Notes under the pieces: generated by a model | Database searches by the model: none | Told to the model about the DNA's origin: nothing | The model's input: only the letters and a program-made list of their open reading frames with translations | Shown: positions 44,828-53,360 of the stretch, in pieces | How positions within the stretch are numbered: the first letter of the stretch is position 1 | Layout of the letters: each line of letters begins with the position of its first letter | Translations under genes and position numbers: made by a program | NCBI GenBank assembly: GCA_964372115.1 | Contig: CAYJPN010000025.1 | Coordinates: 1-64,000 of the forward strand | DNA length: 64,000 nucleotides | Origin: CG2-30-36-16 sp964372115 | Lineage (GTDB): Bacteria; Bacteroidota; Ignavibacteria; Ignavibacteriales; Ignavibacteriaceae | Direction of reading: 5' to 3'

Positions 44828-45847
44828 TTATCTCAATTTTTGCTTAAATACATTGATGAATTTCGGAATAATTTCCATTGCATCGCCAACAATTCCGTAA
44901 TGAGCTACTCCAAAAATGGGAGCGTCGGAATCGCTGTTTATGGCGATAATTTTATTGGCTTCCTGCATACCGGCGCGGTGCTGTATTGCACCCGAAATTC
45001 CGCATGCAATATATAATTTTGGACGAACAGTAACTCCGGTTTGCCCAACTTGACGATCGTGGTTTATAAATCCTGCATCAACTGCCGCGCGGGTTCCCGC
45101 AACTTCACCTCCAAGCAAGTCGGCTAATTCGTGTATAAGTGCAAAGTTTTCTTTTGTTTGTAAACCGTAACCCCCGGCAACAATAATTGATGCGGCTTTA
45201 AGATTTACTTTGTTTTCTTTCCGATGTTGTTCAATTAGTTTTACAAATTCATCAACCGGGTCCGGCACGTATTCAACTTTTCGTATTTTACCTTTAACAG
45301 GTTTATCAAGCGGCTCCATACGCATAACACCTTCGCGCACCGTTGCCATTTGTGTCTGCACATCCGGCGAAATAATAGTAGCAATAATATTACCACCAAA
45401 AGCCGGACGAATTTGAAGAAGAAGATCTTTAAAATCTTTTCTCAGGTACTGCACATCAGATACTTGTAGTTCCGTACAATCTGCCGTTAAACCGCTTTTT
45501 GTATAAGAAGCAACACGCGGAGCAAGATCGCGCCCGATTACTGTTGCCCCGTAAAGCATTACGCGGGGTTTTTCTTCTTCAACAAGCTGATTTATAATGC
45601 GGCTATATGGCATCGTTCTGTAATGTCCGAGAGCTTCATGATCAATTAGAATAGCTTCTTCAGCGCCGAATTTAAATGTCTCTTCGGCAAGCGCCTTTAC
45701 ATTATGCCCGATTACAACAGCCTTCAAATTTCCTTTTAAATTTTCAGCAAGCTTTCTTCCTTTTGAAAGAAGCTCGAAACTCACATCTGCGGGTTTGCCG
45801 TCACGCTGTTCAACAAAAACCCAAACGTCTTTATTTATTTTGTCCAT
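44828..45847 (-). CDS. etfA: Electron transfer flavoprotein alpha subunit
   Basis: A 339-residue ETF alpha subunit with an N-terminal adenosine domain and C-terminal FAD domain. GTRAAVDAGFINHDRQVGQTG, RPKLYIACGISGAIQHRAGM and SDAPIFGVAHYGIVGDAMEI are family signatures. The VRPKLYIACGISGAIQH form resembles that of bifurcating ETFs from anaerobes. It binds FAD at the interface with EtfB and accepts electrons from the dehydrogenase. It starts 4 bases after etfB and is followed by the dehydrogenase gene. Confidence 0.94.
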   Translation of the reverse strand: MDKINKDVWVFVEQRDGKPADVSFELLSKGRKLAENLKGNLKAVVIGHNVKALAEETFKFGAEEAILIDHEALGHYRTMPYSRIINQLVEEEKPRVMLYGATVIGRDLAPRVASYTKSGLTADCTELQVSDVQYLRKDFKDLLLQIRPAFGGNIIATIISPDVQTQMATVREGVMRMEPLDKPVKGKIRKVEYVPDPVDEFVKLIEQHRKENKVNLKAASIIVAGGYGLQTKENFALIHELADLLGGEVAGTRAAVDAGFINHDRQVGQTGVTVRPKLYIACGISGAIQHRAGMQEANKIIAINSDSDAPIFGVAHYGIVGDAMEIIPKFINVFKQKLR

Positions 45848-45851
45848 TGTT

Positions 45852-46742
45852 TTAACCTAAGATATGATCTTCAAGAAGGTGGTCAATTAAACGGCTAATG
45901 CCTTCATTTGTAGGCTTAATCATTTTATGATTACCGCCTGCAAGCACAACCGACTCTACTTTATGTACTTTTGTGGGAGACCCGTGAACCCCGCATCTTG
46001 TTTCGTCAAGTTTAAGATCATCCATTGTAAGAGTGTGAATATATAAACCTTTTTCAATGTATTCGTCTTTTAACTGATCGATATAAAGAAGAGAATTACC
46101 CTCGGTTAATTTTTCAAGTTCAAGCAGTGTTTTTGCATTTTTAAACGCCATAACCCTTCTTGCTTTGAATGGACGTGGTGATACCGCATCTTTTATAACG
46201 GTTACTAATACGGGCAGCTTACTTTCGAGAATTTCAAAACCGCCGTCAATTTTTCTTTTTATTTTTACACTGCCGTTTTTGATGCTCAATATTTCTTCAG
46301 TGTAAGTTATCTGAGGAATCTGAAGTTTCTCTGCAGTTTGCGGTCCAACCTGTGCTGTATCGCCATCAATTGCCTGGCGCCCGGCAAAAACAAAATCGTA
46401 ACTGCCGATTTTTTTTATAGCCTCCGAAAGTACGTAAGAAGTGGCGAGTGTGTCTGCGCCGGCAAATTTTCTGTCGCTTATAAGGTAAGCTTCATCTGCG
46501 CCCATAAAGAGGCACTCTCTTAAAATATCCGAAGCGCGCGGCGGGCCCATAGTAATAGCGGTAACTTTTCCGCCGAATTTGTCTTTTATTTGAAGTGCGA
46601 GTTCGATTGCAACCCGATCTTCGTGGTTGAAGATAGCCGGCAGCTTTGCTCTGTTTACCGTACCGTCTTCTTTCATAACCTGCCCGGAAATGTTTGCAGT
46701 ATCCGGAACCTGTTTGACCATGACGATGCTGTTAAAACTCAT
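45852..46742 (-). CDS. etfB: Electron transfer flavoprotein beta subunit, bifurcating-type motifs
   Basis: A 296-residue ETF beta subunit. MVKQVPDTANISGQVMKEDG, AVEL-like core (HEDRVAIELALQIKD), TMGPPRASDILRECLFMGADEAYLISDRKF, FAGADTLATSYVLSEAI and AGRQAIDGDTAQVGPQTAEKL are present. The GRQAIDGDTAQVGP and GADTLATS motifs are those of the electron-bifurcating ETF group known from Acidaminococcus and clostridia, unlike the KQAIDDDCNQTG form of mitochondrial-type ETF. It may therefore carry a second FAD and use NADH to drive ferredoxin reduction. First gene of the operon etfB, etfA, acd, small protein. Confidence 0.93.
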   Translation of the reverse strand: MSFNSIVMVKQVPDTANISGQVMKEDGTVNRAKLPAIFNHEDRVAIELALQIKDKFGGKVTAITMGPPRASDILRECLFMGADEAYLISDRKFAGADTLATSYVLSEAIKKIGSYDFVFAGRQAIDGDTAQVGPQTAEKLQIPQITYTEEILSIKNGSVKIKRKIDGGFEILESKLPVLVTVIKDAVSPRPFKARRVMAFKNAKTLLELEKLTEGNSLLYIDQLKDEYIEKGLYIHTLTMDDLKLDETRCGVHGSPTKVHKVESVVLAGGNHKMIKPTNEGISRLIDHLLEDHILG

Positions 46743-47119
46743 GGCAGCCTTATTTTATTAATAAAATGGTTAATTAATAAGATATGCCGGTTTGGGCACA
46801 CCTCTGCATAATGTCGCCTTCAAAAACAATTATTATGCCGCCCGAATATAGGGAAATTATAACCCAAAAAGGTTGCGAATTGCTAATTTTTGCTCGAAAT
46901 ATGATTTTTTGAAGAATTTATTTTCCCAAAATTGGGAGAAATGTTTTTTGGTTTTTGGAGCAAATGGAAAATACTTTTGCTTTAACCCTGGTTAGAAAAA
47001 AGGCATAAATATTTTTAAATCATATCTTTTTTTGTAAATTAGCATAAATATTAATAACACTTTTACTGTATCAATCATTTAGTCTATTTTGAAAACAAAC
47101 TACTGAATTAATAACCTGT
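46743..47119. other. Divergent intergenic region, 377 bases
   Basis: Holds the promoters of the etfB operon (minus) and parA (plus). I find no clean TTG/TAnnTTTG pair on either strand, and no gene or structured RNA. Confidence 0.4.
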
Positions 47120-47881
47120 ATGGGAAAAGTTATCTCTGTAGCCGTTCCAAAAGGGGGAGTAGGTAAAACTACGACGGTTGTTAATTTAGGGGCAAGCTTA
47201 GCCGTTGCAGAGAAAAAAACTTTAATAATTGATTTTGACTCATCCGGCGCCTGCGCAATTGCTCTTGGCTTTACACCCGACAAAATACATGGCGATATTT
47301 TAGATTTATTTAGTTACACCAAATCGATTGATAAAATAATTCATAAGACCGAAATTCCATTTTTAGACTTTATTCCTTCTCTTGTTTCATCCTATCAATC
47401 TGAGCAGAGATTAGAAAAACTATCTACTAACATTATGTTTATTGCAAATGTAATACGTTCAAAATCAGACGCGTATGATTACATTATAATAGATTGCCCG
47501 CCGTATTTAAAAGGAATGACAACCAACGCAATGGCAGTATCGGATTCGCTCTTAATTCCAATACGCGCAGAAAATTTCTCTTTAGATGCATTGGGGAAGA
47601 TTATTCGTCACGCTGAATTTGTTAGGAGAATGTATAACACAAGGTTAAAAATTGAAGGGATACTTTTTACTATGTTTGAGGCACATACAAAAGTATCCCA
47701 AATAGCGATGAATGATGTACAGGCAAATTACGGTCAGTATCTTTTTAAAACCACAATTCCAAAAAATGTCACAATTTCAGAATCCACATTTAAGGGAATT
47801 CCCGCTGTGTTATACAAAGCGGTTTCTAAGGGTTCGCAAGCGTACCTGAATTTAGCAATAGAAATAATGAATAAACCGTAA
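47120..47881 (+). CDS. ParA-family ATPase, orphan
   Basis: A 253-residue P-loop ATPase of the ParA/Soj/MinD class. Deviant Walker A KGGVGKTTTVVNLGA (residues 10-24), Walker A' IIDFDSSGACAIALGF, and Walker B IIIDCPPYLKGMTTNAM. The usual D-x-D-P-Q-x-N is D-F-D-S-S-G-A here, a change at positions normally involved in dimer-dependent ATP hydrolysis. The end (LYKAVSKGSQAYLNLAIEI) is Soj-like. It probably positions DNA, a protein cluster or a machine, but no parB or parS repeats adjoin it, and its neighbours are metabolic. Single gene. Confidence 0.8.
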   Translation: MGKVISVAVPKGGVGKTTTVVNLGASLAVAEKKTLIIDFDSSGACAIALGFTPDKIHGDILDLFSYTKSIDKIIHKTEIPFLDFIPSLVSSYQSEQRLEKLSTNIMFIANVIRSKSDAYDYIIIDCPPYLKGMTTNAMAVSDSLLIPIRAENFSLDALGKIIRHAEFVRRMYNTRLKIEGILFTMFEAHTKVSQIAMNDVQANYGQYLFKTTIPKNVTISESTFKGIPAVLYKAVSKGSQAYLNLAIEIMNKP

Positions 47882-47993
47882 CGACAACCTCCAATGTAAT
47901 ACTTAACATTTTTTTAAGTTCAGTTATCATCCTTTTTAGAGCAAACCAGAAAATGTTTTTCGATTTTATTCACCGAGCAGCTAAATATCAATT

Positions 47994-49520
47994 TTATTTT
48001 TCCAGCGAACCAACTTCTGTTTCCACCGCGCCTAATATCTCGCACGACTTTACAAGTTCCTTCATTTTATTGTGGTCATTGTAAAGAGGCCTGTCAACAT
48101 CAAGGTGTTCAACATATTTTCGTACGGTATTTCTGGCTGCTGTTACACCTTTTCCATTATTAAAATTTCTAAAGTCAAGAGCCTGTGCCGCCGCCATAAA
48201 CTCTATACCGAGCACGCCGTAAGCGTTATCGAGAATCTGTCCATTTTTTATTGCAGTGTTCATACCCATTGAAACAAAATCTTCCTGGTCAGCTGCCGCA
48301 GGGATTGATTGAACCGAAGCAGGTGCGGAAAGAAGTCTTTGCTCAACAATTAACGAATCTGCTGTGTACTGGCTTAACATCATCCCTGAAAACATGCCGG
48401 CGCCTTTTGTTAAAAATGCCGGGAGTCCAACGCTTAACGCGGGGTTAAGAAGTCTGTTTAATCTTCTTTCCGAAAGAACACTAATCATCGTTACAGCAGC
48501 GCCAACCATATCCATGGGAAGAGAAACCGGTGTACCCTGAAAATTAGCGCCGGTTAAAGTTAAGTTTTCATCCGGTAGAAAAATGGGATTATCACCAACA
48601 CCGTTCAGTTCTGTTTCTACCTGACTTTTTGCGTATGCAACAGCATCATGCGCCGCGCCAATAACTTGCGGAGATGAACGCATTGAGTACGCATCCTGAA
48701 CTTTCATTTTCATTTTACCGGTTAATAAATCACTTCCTTCGATACAGCGTTTTATTGACAGCGCGCTGCGAACGGCGCCGGAAAACCCGCGCAATTTGTG
48801 AAGGCGCTCGTCGTAAGGTTTCATGTTTGCGTATAAAGCTTCAAGCGACATTGCCGCAGCAATCTCCGCCTGTTTTAACCAACGGTTTATATCGTAAAGA
48901 TGAATTGCGCTCATCGCCGTTAATAAGTTTGAACCATTAATAGTGGCTAACCCGTCGCGCGCCTGAAGACCCGGAACGATAATGCCCGCTTTTTCAAAAG
49001 CAATTTTGCCCGGCATTCTTTCGCCATTATAAAATGCTTCTCCTTCACCCATCAGCAATAACGCAATTTGGGACATAGGGGCAAGATCGCCGGACGCACC
49101 CACAGAACCCTTTTGACAAACAACGGGAGTAACTCCTCTATTGAGCATTTCTATTAAAGTAAGTGTAATTTCCGATCGACATCCGGAGTTGCCATGCGCA
49201 TGAACATTTATTCGACCTGTCATTGCGCCCCGAACATACTCAATCGGCGCAGGCTCACCAATGCCGGCAGAATGATTATATATAAGATATTTTTGAAACT
49301 CTTTAACCTGTTCATCGTCAAGAACAATTTCTGAAAACTCACCAATACCGGTGTTAACACCGTACATTATTTCATGAGCAGCTATTTTTTTTTCTATCAA
49401 CAGTCGGCACTTTTTTATTCTGCCTAACGCGTCGGAATGAAGTTCAACTTTTTCGTTGCGGCGGGCAATGCGGACAAGTTTTTCTATTGTGAGTCCGGAA
49501 CCATCAAGAACTACTGACAT
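47994..49520 (-). CDS. hutH: Histidine ammonia-lyase-type aromatic amino acid lyase
   Basis: I choose the Met at 49520, giving 508 residues, the family length. With this start the MIO-forming tripeptide falls at Ala142-Ser143-Gly144 (SVGASGDLAP) and the active-site residues at Tyr53, His83 and Asn195 (NGSN), the Pseudomonas histidase numbering. Gln, Tyr and Arg of VQDAYSMRSSP and the Glu of QEDFVSM follow. The His83 and Glu pair favour histidine over phenylalanine or tyrosine. It deaminates L-histidine to urocanate. No other hut gene is adjacent, so a related specificity such as tyrosine lyase or aminomutase is not excluded. Single gene. Confidence 0.88.
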   Translation of the reverse strand: MSVVLDGSGLTIEKLVRIARRNEKVELHSDALGRIKKCRLLIEKKIAAHEIMYGVNTGIGEFSEIVLDDEQVKEFQKYLIYNHSAGIGEPAPIEYVRGAMTGRINVHAHGNSGCRSEITLTLIEMLNRGVTPVVCQKGSVGASGDLAPMSQIALLLMGEGEAFYNGERMPGKIAFEKAGIIVPGLQARDGLATINGSNLLTAMSAIHLYDINRWLKQAEIAAAMSLEALYANMKPYDERLHKLRGFSGAVRSALSIKRCIEGSDLLTGKMKMKVQDAYSMRSSPQVIGAAHDAVAYAKSQVETELNGVGDNPIFLPDENLTLTGANFQGTPVSLPMDMVGAAVTMISVLSERRLNRLLNPALSVGLPAFLTKGAGMFSGMMLSQYTADSLIVEQRLLSAPASVQSIPAAADQEDFVSMGMNTAIKNGQILDNAYGVLGIEFMAAAQALDFRNFNNGKGVTAARNTVRKYVEHLDVDRPLYNDHNKMKELVKSCEILGAVETEVGSLEK

Positions 49521-49655
49521 ATTTTTTGCTTCCGATAAATTTGAAAATATTTTATTCAAACTTAAGTTAACCCGAATTAAAAGTGAAGAAATATTTCTTT
49601 AAACTTTCAATTATTTCACTGATATTTGTAAAGAGTTAATTTTAATGGAGAAAAA

Positions 49656-50558
49656 ATGTACGGCACACCAAAAAATATTTTTGTAATAGGTATTTCTATT
49701 TTAATTCTAATTCTCTTTATGACCGGCTGTGTCTCAACAAAAATTCAAACTGTTGATGTTTACTCCGCGCCGTATCGGGCGCCTATAAAAATAACGGAAA
49801 ACAAACATCAGGGCTCTCTCGAAATTCACTCACAATTTTCTTACAATAAAAACACAACATTTAAACAAAACATCGGCGGACATACAAATGTAAATGAAAA
49901 TGGTGTTTATATTGTTGAACCCGTTCCGGGAGAAAATTATTATATTGAAAGAAAGGGGGCAAACCAGTTTAATTATCAATGGCAAAATCTTACCTGGCAT
50001 GTTCCGCAGTGGCAGGGAATATTCGATATTGAATATTGTTTTACAAACCATGGTGCCATTTACGGCGGCATAAATTACGCAAGTATAAATAATGAATTAT
50101 ATCTCGGTGAAAAGGGCGGGTTGGCATTTTTCAGCAACGGTAAAAAGATGTCGTTTCGTTTCTCGGGTGATGTAAAATTTCAGGAAACTGCATATACCGC
50201 TAATTATCTTGAAGTAGATGATTGGGCTGCAAACAGCAACCAAAGAACGGTTCGGTTTTATACAAAAAATGAAAAAGTTACTTATTTTAATTTAAACTTC
50301 TTTGTCGGTGTTAATAGCAATGTTCCCGATTGGCTTGTTAATTATTTCGCCGGTGTTTCGTGGGGCGCACAAACATTGTTCGATTTTTCCGAGATGACCG
50401 AAACCGAATCATATTTTTCATTTAGTCTCGGTATTTACAAAAGTATTCCCGACCAGGGGCGGTTAATTTTCGGAAAAAGGTTTACCAATTTATCCGGCGA
50501 AACCACGAAAATGTACCTTGACGACTATTTTATACAATATGATTTTATTATTCTGTAA
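49656..50558 (+). CDS. Lipoprotein of unknown function, beta-rich
   Basis: A 300-residue protein with a lipoprotein signal (VIGISILILILFMTGC, Cys near residue 25), preceded by GGAG about 8 bases before the ATG. The mature part repeats beta strands (NHGAIYGGINYASINNELYLGE, YFNLNFFVGVNSNVPDW, FSFSLGIYKSIPD), suggesting a soluble beta-barrel or an outer-membrane lipoprotein domain. No known family recognised. The next gene lies 138 bases downstream, with a palindrome in front of it. Confidence 0.6.
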   Translation: MYGTPKNIFVIGISILILILFMTGCVSTKIQTVDVYSAPYRAPIKITENKHQGSLEIHSQFSYNKNTTFKQNIGGHTNVNENGVYIVEPVPGENYYIERKGANQFNYQWQNLTWHVPQWQGIFDIEYCFTNHGAIYGGINYASINNELYLGEKGGLAFFSNGKKMSFRFSGDVKFQETAYTANYLEVDDWAANSNQRTVRFYTKNEKVTYFNLNFFVGVNSNVPDWLVNYFAGVSWGAQTLFDFSEMTETESYFSFSLGIYKSIPDQGRLIFGKRFTNLSGETTKMYLDDYFIQYDFIIL

Positions 50559-50671
50559 ATACTGGGTATAAAAAAGGGCACTACTGTCCACACTGCTGTA
50601 CTATGCCTTACTAAAAAGAGGAACTTATTGCTATAATCAAATCCTTTTGCTGGCACTATGTTTGAATTTGA

Positions 50672-50692
50672 ATTACCAAATTTATTGGTAAT
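50672..50692 (+). promoter_or_regulatory. Palindrome just before the FxLYD-like lipoprotein start
   Basis: ATTACCAA (50672-50679) pairs perfectly with TTGGTAAT (50685-50692) over a 5-base loop. It ends 4 bases before the ATG at 50697, so in RNA it would cover the ribosome binding region, or in DNA it could be an operator. Confidence 0.5.
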
Positions 50693-50696
50693 ACGA

Positions 50697-51167
50697 ATGA
50701 AAACAATTAACAAAACAATACTGCTCGCAATTTTATTTATCTTTTTCTTGAGTGTTTTCGCCGGGTGCGAAAATTGTCTTGATCCCGAAGATGATTACAG
50801 TTATAGTGATGATTCATGGGCAGACGATTACCAGGGGTGGGATGCCGCGTTATACACGGAGCTGTCCGTTACTTACTTAACATTGTCGACGCAATCCGGT
50901 TCCGGCACAAGCCATTTGAGCATGAGTGTAAAAAACACCGGGGACGCAGTTTGCAAGTCGGTTGAAGTGTACGCGGTAATGAAAAAGGAAAACAGAATTT
51001 TAAATGATGGAACTGCTTCGCTGGGTGACATACCTGTTAATTATCACTCCACAACGTCAGTAATTTTTTCAAAAGCAATACCGTATGATCCGTTGTATAC
51101 AGTGGAAGCGATAATAAGCTGGTATAATGAAGATGGTGATTATTTCGAAACTATAACGCATCTCTAA
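50697..51167 (+). CDS. FxLYD-like lipoprotein
   Basis: A 156-residue lipoprotein starting at the Met at 50697 (KTINKTILLAILFIFFLSVFAGC, Cys near residue 23). A frame open to 50658 lacks this signal. After an acidic linker (DPEDDYSYSDDSWADD), residues about 65-150 form one beta-sandwich with SVTYLTLSTQSGSGTSHLSM, VKNTGDAVCKSVEVYAVMKK and EAIISWYNEDGDYF, the pattern of FxLYD domains. Such domains are common in surface lipoproteins and bind unknown partners. The gene carries a palindrome at its translation start and a terminator directly after it. Confidence 0.65.
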   Translation: MKTINKTILLAILFIFFLSVFAGCENCLDPEDDYSYSDDSWADDYQGWDAALYTELSVTYLTLSTQSGSGTSHLSMSVKNTGDAVCKSVEVYAVMKKENRILNDGTASLGDIPVNYHSTTSVIFSKAIPYDPLYTVEAIISWYNEDGDYFETITHL

Positions 51168-51180
51168 CTCCGGTAAAATG

Positions 51181-51220
51181 CGGCGGAGGTTTCTCATCTC
51201 ATAAACTTCCGCCGTTATTT
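51181..51220. terminator. Bidirectional terminator between convergent genes
   Basis: CGGCGGAGGTTT (51181-51192) pairs with AAACTTCCGCCG (51203-51214), with one G-U pair, followed by TTATTTATT on the plus strand. It separates the FxLYD lipoprotein gene from the convergent DUF5684-like gene. Confidence 0.75.
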
Positions 51221-51221
51221 A

Positions 51222-51584
51222 TTAAAAGATTACCGAATTCGAATTTGCATATTCCGCATCTCCGAAACCAAGTATCGGGTAAAAAATCATGGGAAGAAAA
51301 ATTAGCCCGGCGGCAAAACCGCCCCCCTTGCCGAATACTTTTGCAAGGTCAATAGTAACAATAATATATATTACAATATTTACAATCGGGATGAACAACA
51401 ATATAACCCAAAGAGGCGGACGCCCGACAATTTCTAAAAGAACATAATAATTATAAATTGGCACAATGCAGTTCCAGCCGGGTCTGCCTGCTTTTTCATA
51501 AATTTTCCATGAAGCCATTATATAGAATCCTATTACCGCTATATAAATGGGGATTAATAAAAATATTAATAATTCTTCGCTCAT
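51222..51584 (-). CDS. DUF5684-like small membrane protein
   Basis: A 120-residue protein with three to four hydrophobic helices. KAGRPGWNCIVPIYNYYVLLE, PLWVILLFIPIVNIVIY, VTIDLAKVFGKGGGFA and the end ILGFGDAEY closely follow the DUF5684 consensus, a family of small bacterial membrane proteins often fused to or beside signal-peptidase genes. No activity is established. It lies 10 bases after the cysteine peptidase gene, probably one operon. Confidence 0.8.
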   Translation of the reverse strand: MSEELLIFLLIPIYIAVIGFYIMASWKIYEKAGRPGWNCIVPIYNYYVLLEIVGRPPLWVILLFIPIVNIVIYIIVTIDLAKVFGKGGGFAAGLIFLPMIFYPILGFGDAEYANSNSVIF

Positions 51585-51594
51585 ATTATATCCA

Positions 51595-52728
51595 TTAGTT
51601 TTTAGTTTTTAAATTTCCCAAAATTTCTTTTAAAGCATCTTTATGTACCACATACGCCAGCACTTTAAGTTTTAGATAATTTTCGTCCATAAAAATAAAA
51701 CCTTTTGGCAAATCGGTTTCGTATGCGTTGCGCCAGGAGTCTTTTAATAGAAACCAGTCTTTGCCTTTCACTTTTTTATGAGCAACAATGTGCATTAAAT
51801 GATCGTCAGTGGTAGAGCCATTATTAAATCTGAACTCGCGCGACACCTGGTTGACATCCTTTTCTTCAACATCAAACGGCGGAATCACGCAATATTTTTT
51901 GTTGATATTGTATGCCGGCTCGCTTATGTCGGCATCAATTGCAGCGCTGAATCCATTATTAACTGCAGATGATAAACTGTTAATAAACTCATCAAGCGGA
52001 AGATTTAAATAATTAGAATTACCCGTCCAATTATCCGGCACATTTAATTTTATTTTTTCATAAAATGGTGAATAGGTAAATGAAGTTACCATCATATAAT
52101 CGTCCCAAGGAAGATTTACAACCTCATCGCGGAAAGACTGCGAAGAATATTTTTTCCCCTCAAACTCGAAATTAGCGGGAGGAACACCAAGATATCTATT
52201 CAGTATTTCTTTAGCTTCCGCAACAGCTTTATCGGCATCCCAAACGTCTTCCTGCTTAAGCTTTTTTGTCAAAGAAAAAAGTTCTTCATAAAGTTTAGAA
52301 TGGTTAAAGGTATTGCAGCCTCTTGTGTCTCCGGCGTATAGGCTAAGCGGTACAATCCCATATTTTTTAATCACATCCAGCACACCTGTAAATAAATCTC
52401 CCGGTGAAAACCGTGATTCACCTTTTGTTGAGGCATATAGTTTTATCTTTTCAATAAAACCGTAGTATACCGGAAACATCATGGCGAGTTTTACCGATTT
52501 GTTGTTAACCCGGTGCATTTCCGTTTCGACGAATGACAAAGTTGCAAAACTCCAGCATGAAGACGTTGTATCTTGATTAACCGGCGAAAGATGGAATATT
52601 GTTTCAAACTCTTCTGCTGTTTTTGGTTTTTCTATAGATTGCACATAAAAATCAAGGGACTCTTTTATACTTTGTGCATTAAGCGAATAAACAACCAATA
52701 TGCTTAAAAGTAAAATATTTATTTTCAT
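51595..52728 (-). CDS. Exported C1-family (bleomycin-hydrolase-like) cysteine peptidase
   Basis: A 377-residue protein with a signal peptide (KINILLLSILVVYSLNAQ). LSPVNQDTTSSCWSFATLSFVE places the catalytic Cys at residue 58, and TDDHLMHIVAH supplies the His. The usual Asn of NSWG is Asp here (FLLKDSWRNAY), a change from the papain and bleomycin-hydrolase consensus. The layout resembles bacterial bleomycin-hydrolase-like peptidases (PepC), but most of those are cytosolic. It probably works in the periplasm. Downstream of a haem-binding gene (3-base gap) and upstream of DUF5684. Confidence 0.82.
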   Translation of the reverse strand: MKINILLLSILVVYSLNAQSIKESLDFYVQSIEKPKTAEEFETIFHLSPVNQDTTSSCWSFATLSFVETEMHRVNNKSVKLAMMFPVYYGFIEKIKLYASTKGESRFSPGDLFTGVLDVIKKYGIVPLSLYAGDTRGCNTFNHSKLYEELFSLTKKLKQEDVWDADKAVAEAKEILNRYLGVPPANFEFEGKKYSSQSFRDEVVNLPWDDYMMVTSFTYSPFYEKIKLNVPDNWTGNSNYLNLPLDEFINSLSSAVNNGFSAAIDADISEPAYNINKKYCVIPPFDVEEKDVNQVSREFRFNNGSTTDDHLMHIVAHKKVKGKDWFLLKDSWRNAYETDLPKGFIFMDENYLKLKVLAYVVHKDALKEILGNLKTKN

Positions 52729-52731
52729 TCG

Positions 52732-53202
52732 TTAGTCCGCAGGAGAAAAATTATAATTGTCCTGACTGTAGTCAATTGTTTTTTTCATTCCTTCTATAAA
52801 TTCGCTCAACTCTTTATCACTCAATTTTGAAGAGGGGTGAAGCAGGAGATAACTTTTAAGCGGCATTTCTCTCTCTTTTAGTTCCTCTATAATTTTGTCG
52901 CTGGATTTGCTCTTCCATTGTGAAAAGTTTAAATGTTTACGTCCGTCCATTACATGCCCTACAACAAACCAGGAAATGGGTGCGATACTTGCATAGCCCG
53001 GCCAAACCGTTTCGTTGCTGTGACAATCGAAGCAGGCGCGTACCGCATAGTTTCTTGTTTTTTGAGTATCCCAGTTTGGTTCTTTAAGTATCGGAGGATT
53101 TGTTTTTTCAACCGGAACAAACTGAATTAAAACTAAAATGGCTGCCAACAACAAAAATATTTTTAAGCCCGCATTTTTGCCGGATAAAAAATTTCCACTC
53201 AT
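52732..53202 (-). CDS. Haem-binding domain protein (c-type, CxxCH)
   Basis: A 156-residue protein with one N-terminal helix (LKIFLLLAAILVLIQFVPV) and a single haem site CFDCH (residues about 54-58), followed by NETVWPGYASIAPISWFVVGHVMDGRKHLNF. This is the conserved pattern of the Haem_bd family (PF14376), which carries one covalently attached haem c. It probably acts in the periplasm in electron transfer or sensing. It is the first gene of a probable three-gene operon with the cysteine peptidase and the DUF5684-like protein. Confidence 0.88.
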   Translation of the reverse strand: MSGNFLSGKNAGLKIFLLLAAILVLIQFVPVEKTNPPILKEPNWDTQKTRNYAVRACFDCHSNETVWPGYASIAPISWFVVGHVMDGRKHLNFSQWKSKSSDKIIEELKEREMPLKSYLLLHPSSKLSDKELSEFIEGMKKTIDYSQDNYNFSPAD

Positions 53203-53360
53203 TATGATCTCCCATAAATATTTGTTAGTTAATATTATTTTTTAAGAAAAACATATCCCTCTTTTTCCACACCCAAATCCTATTATCCCTCAGAATCAAA
53301 ACTAAAGGGATAATGTATCTTAGATAAAAATGCGAATAAAATAATTTGCTTCATCTAAAG

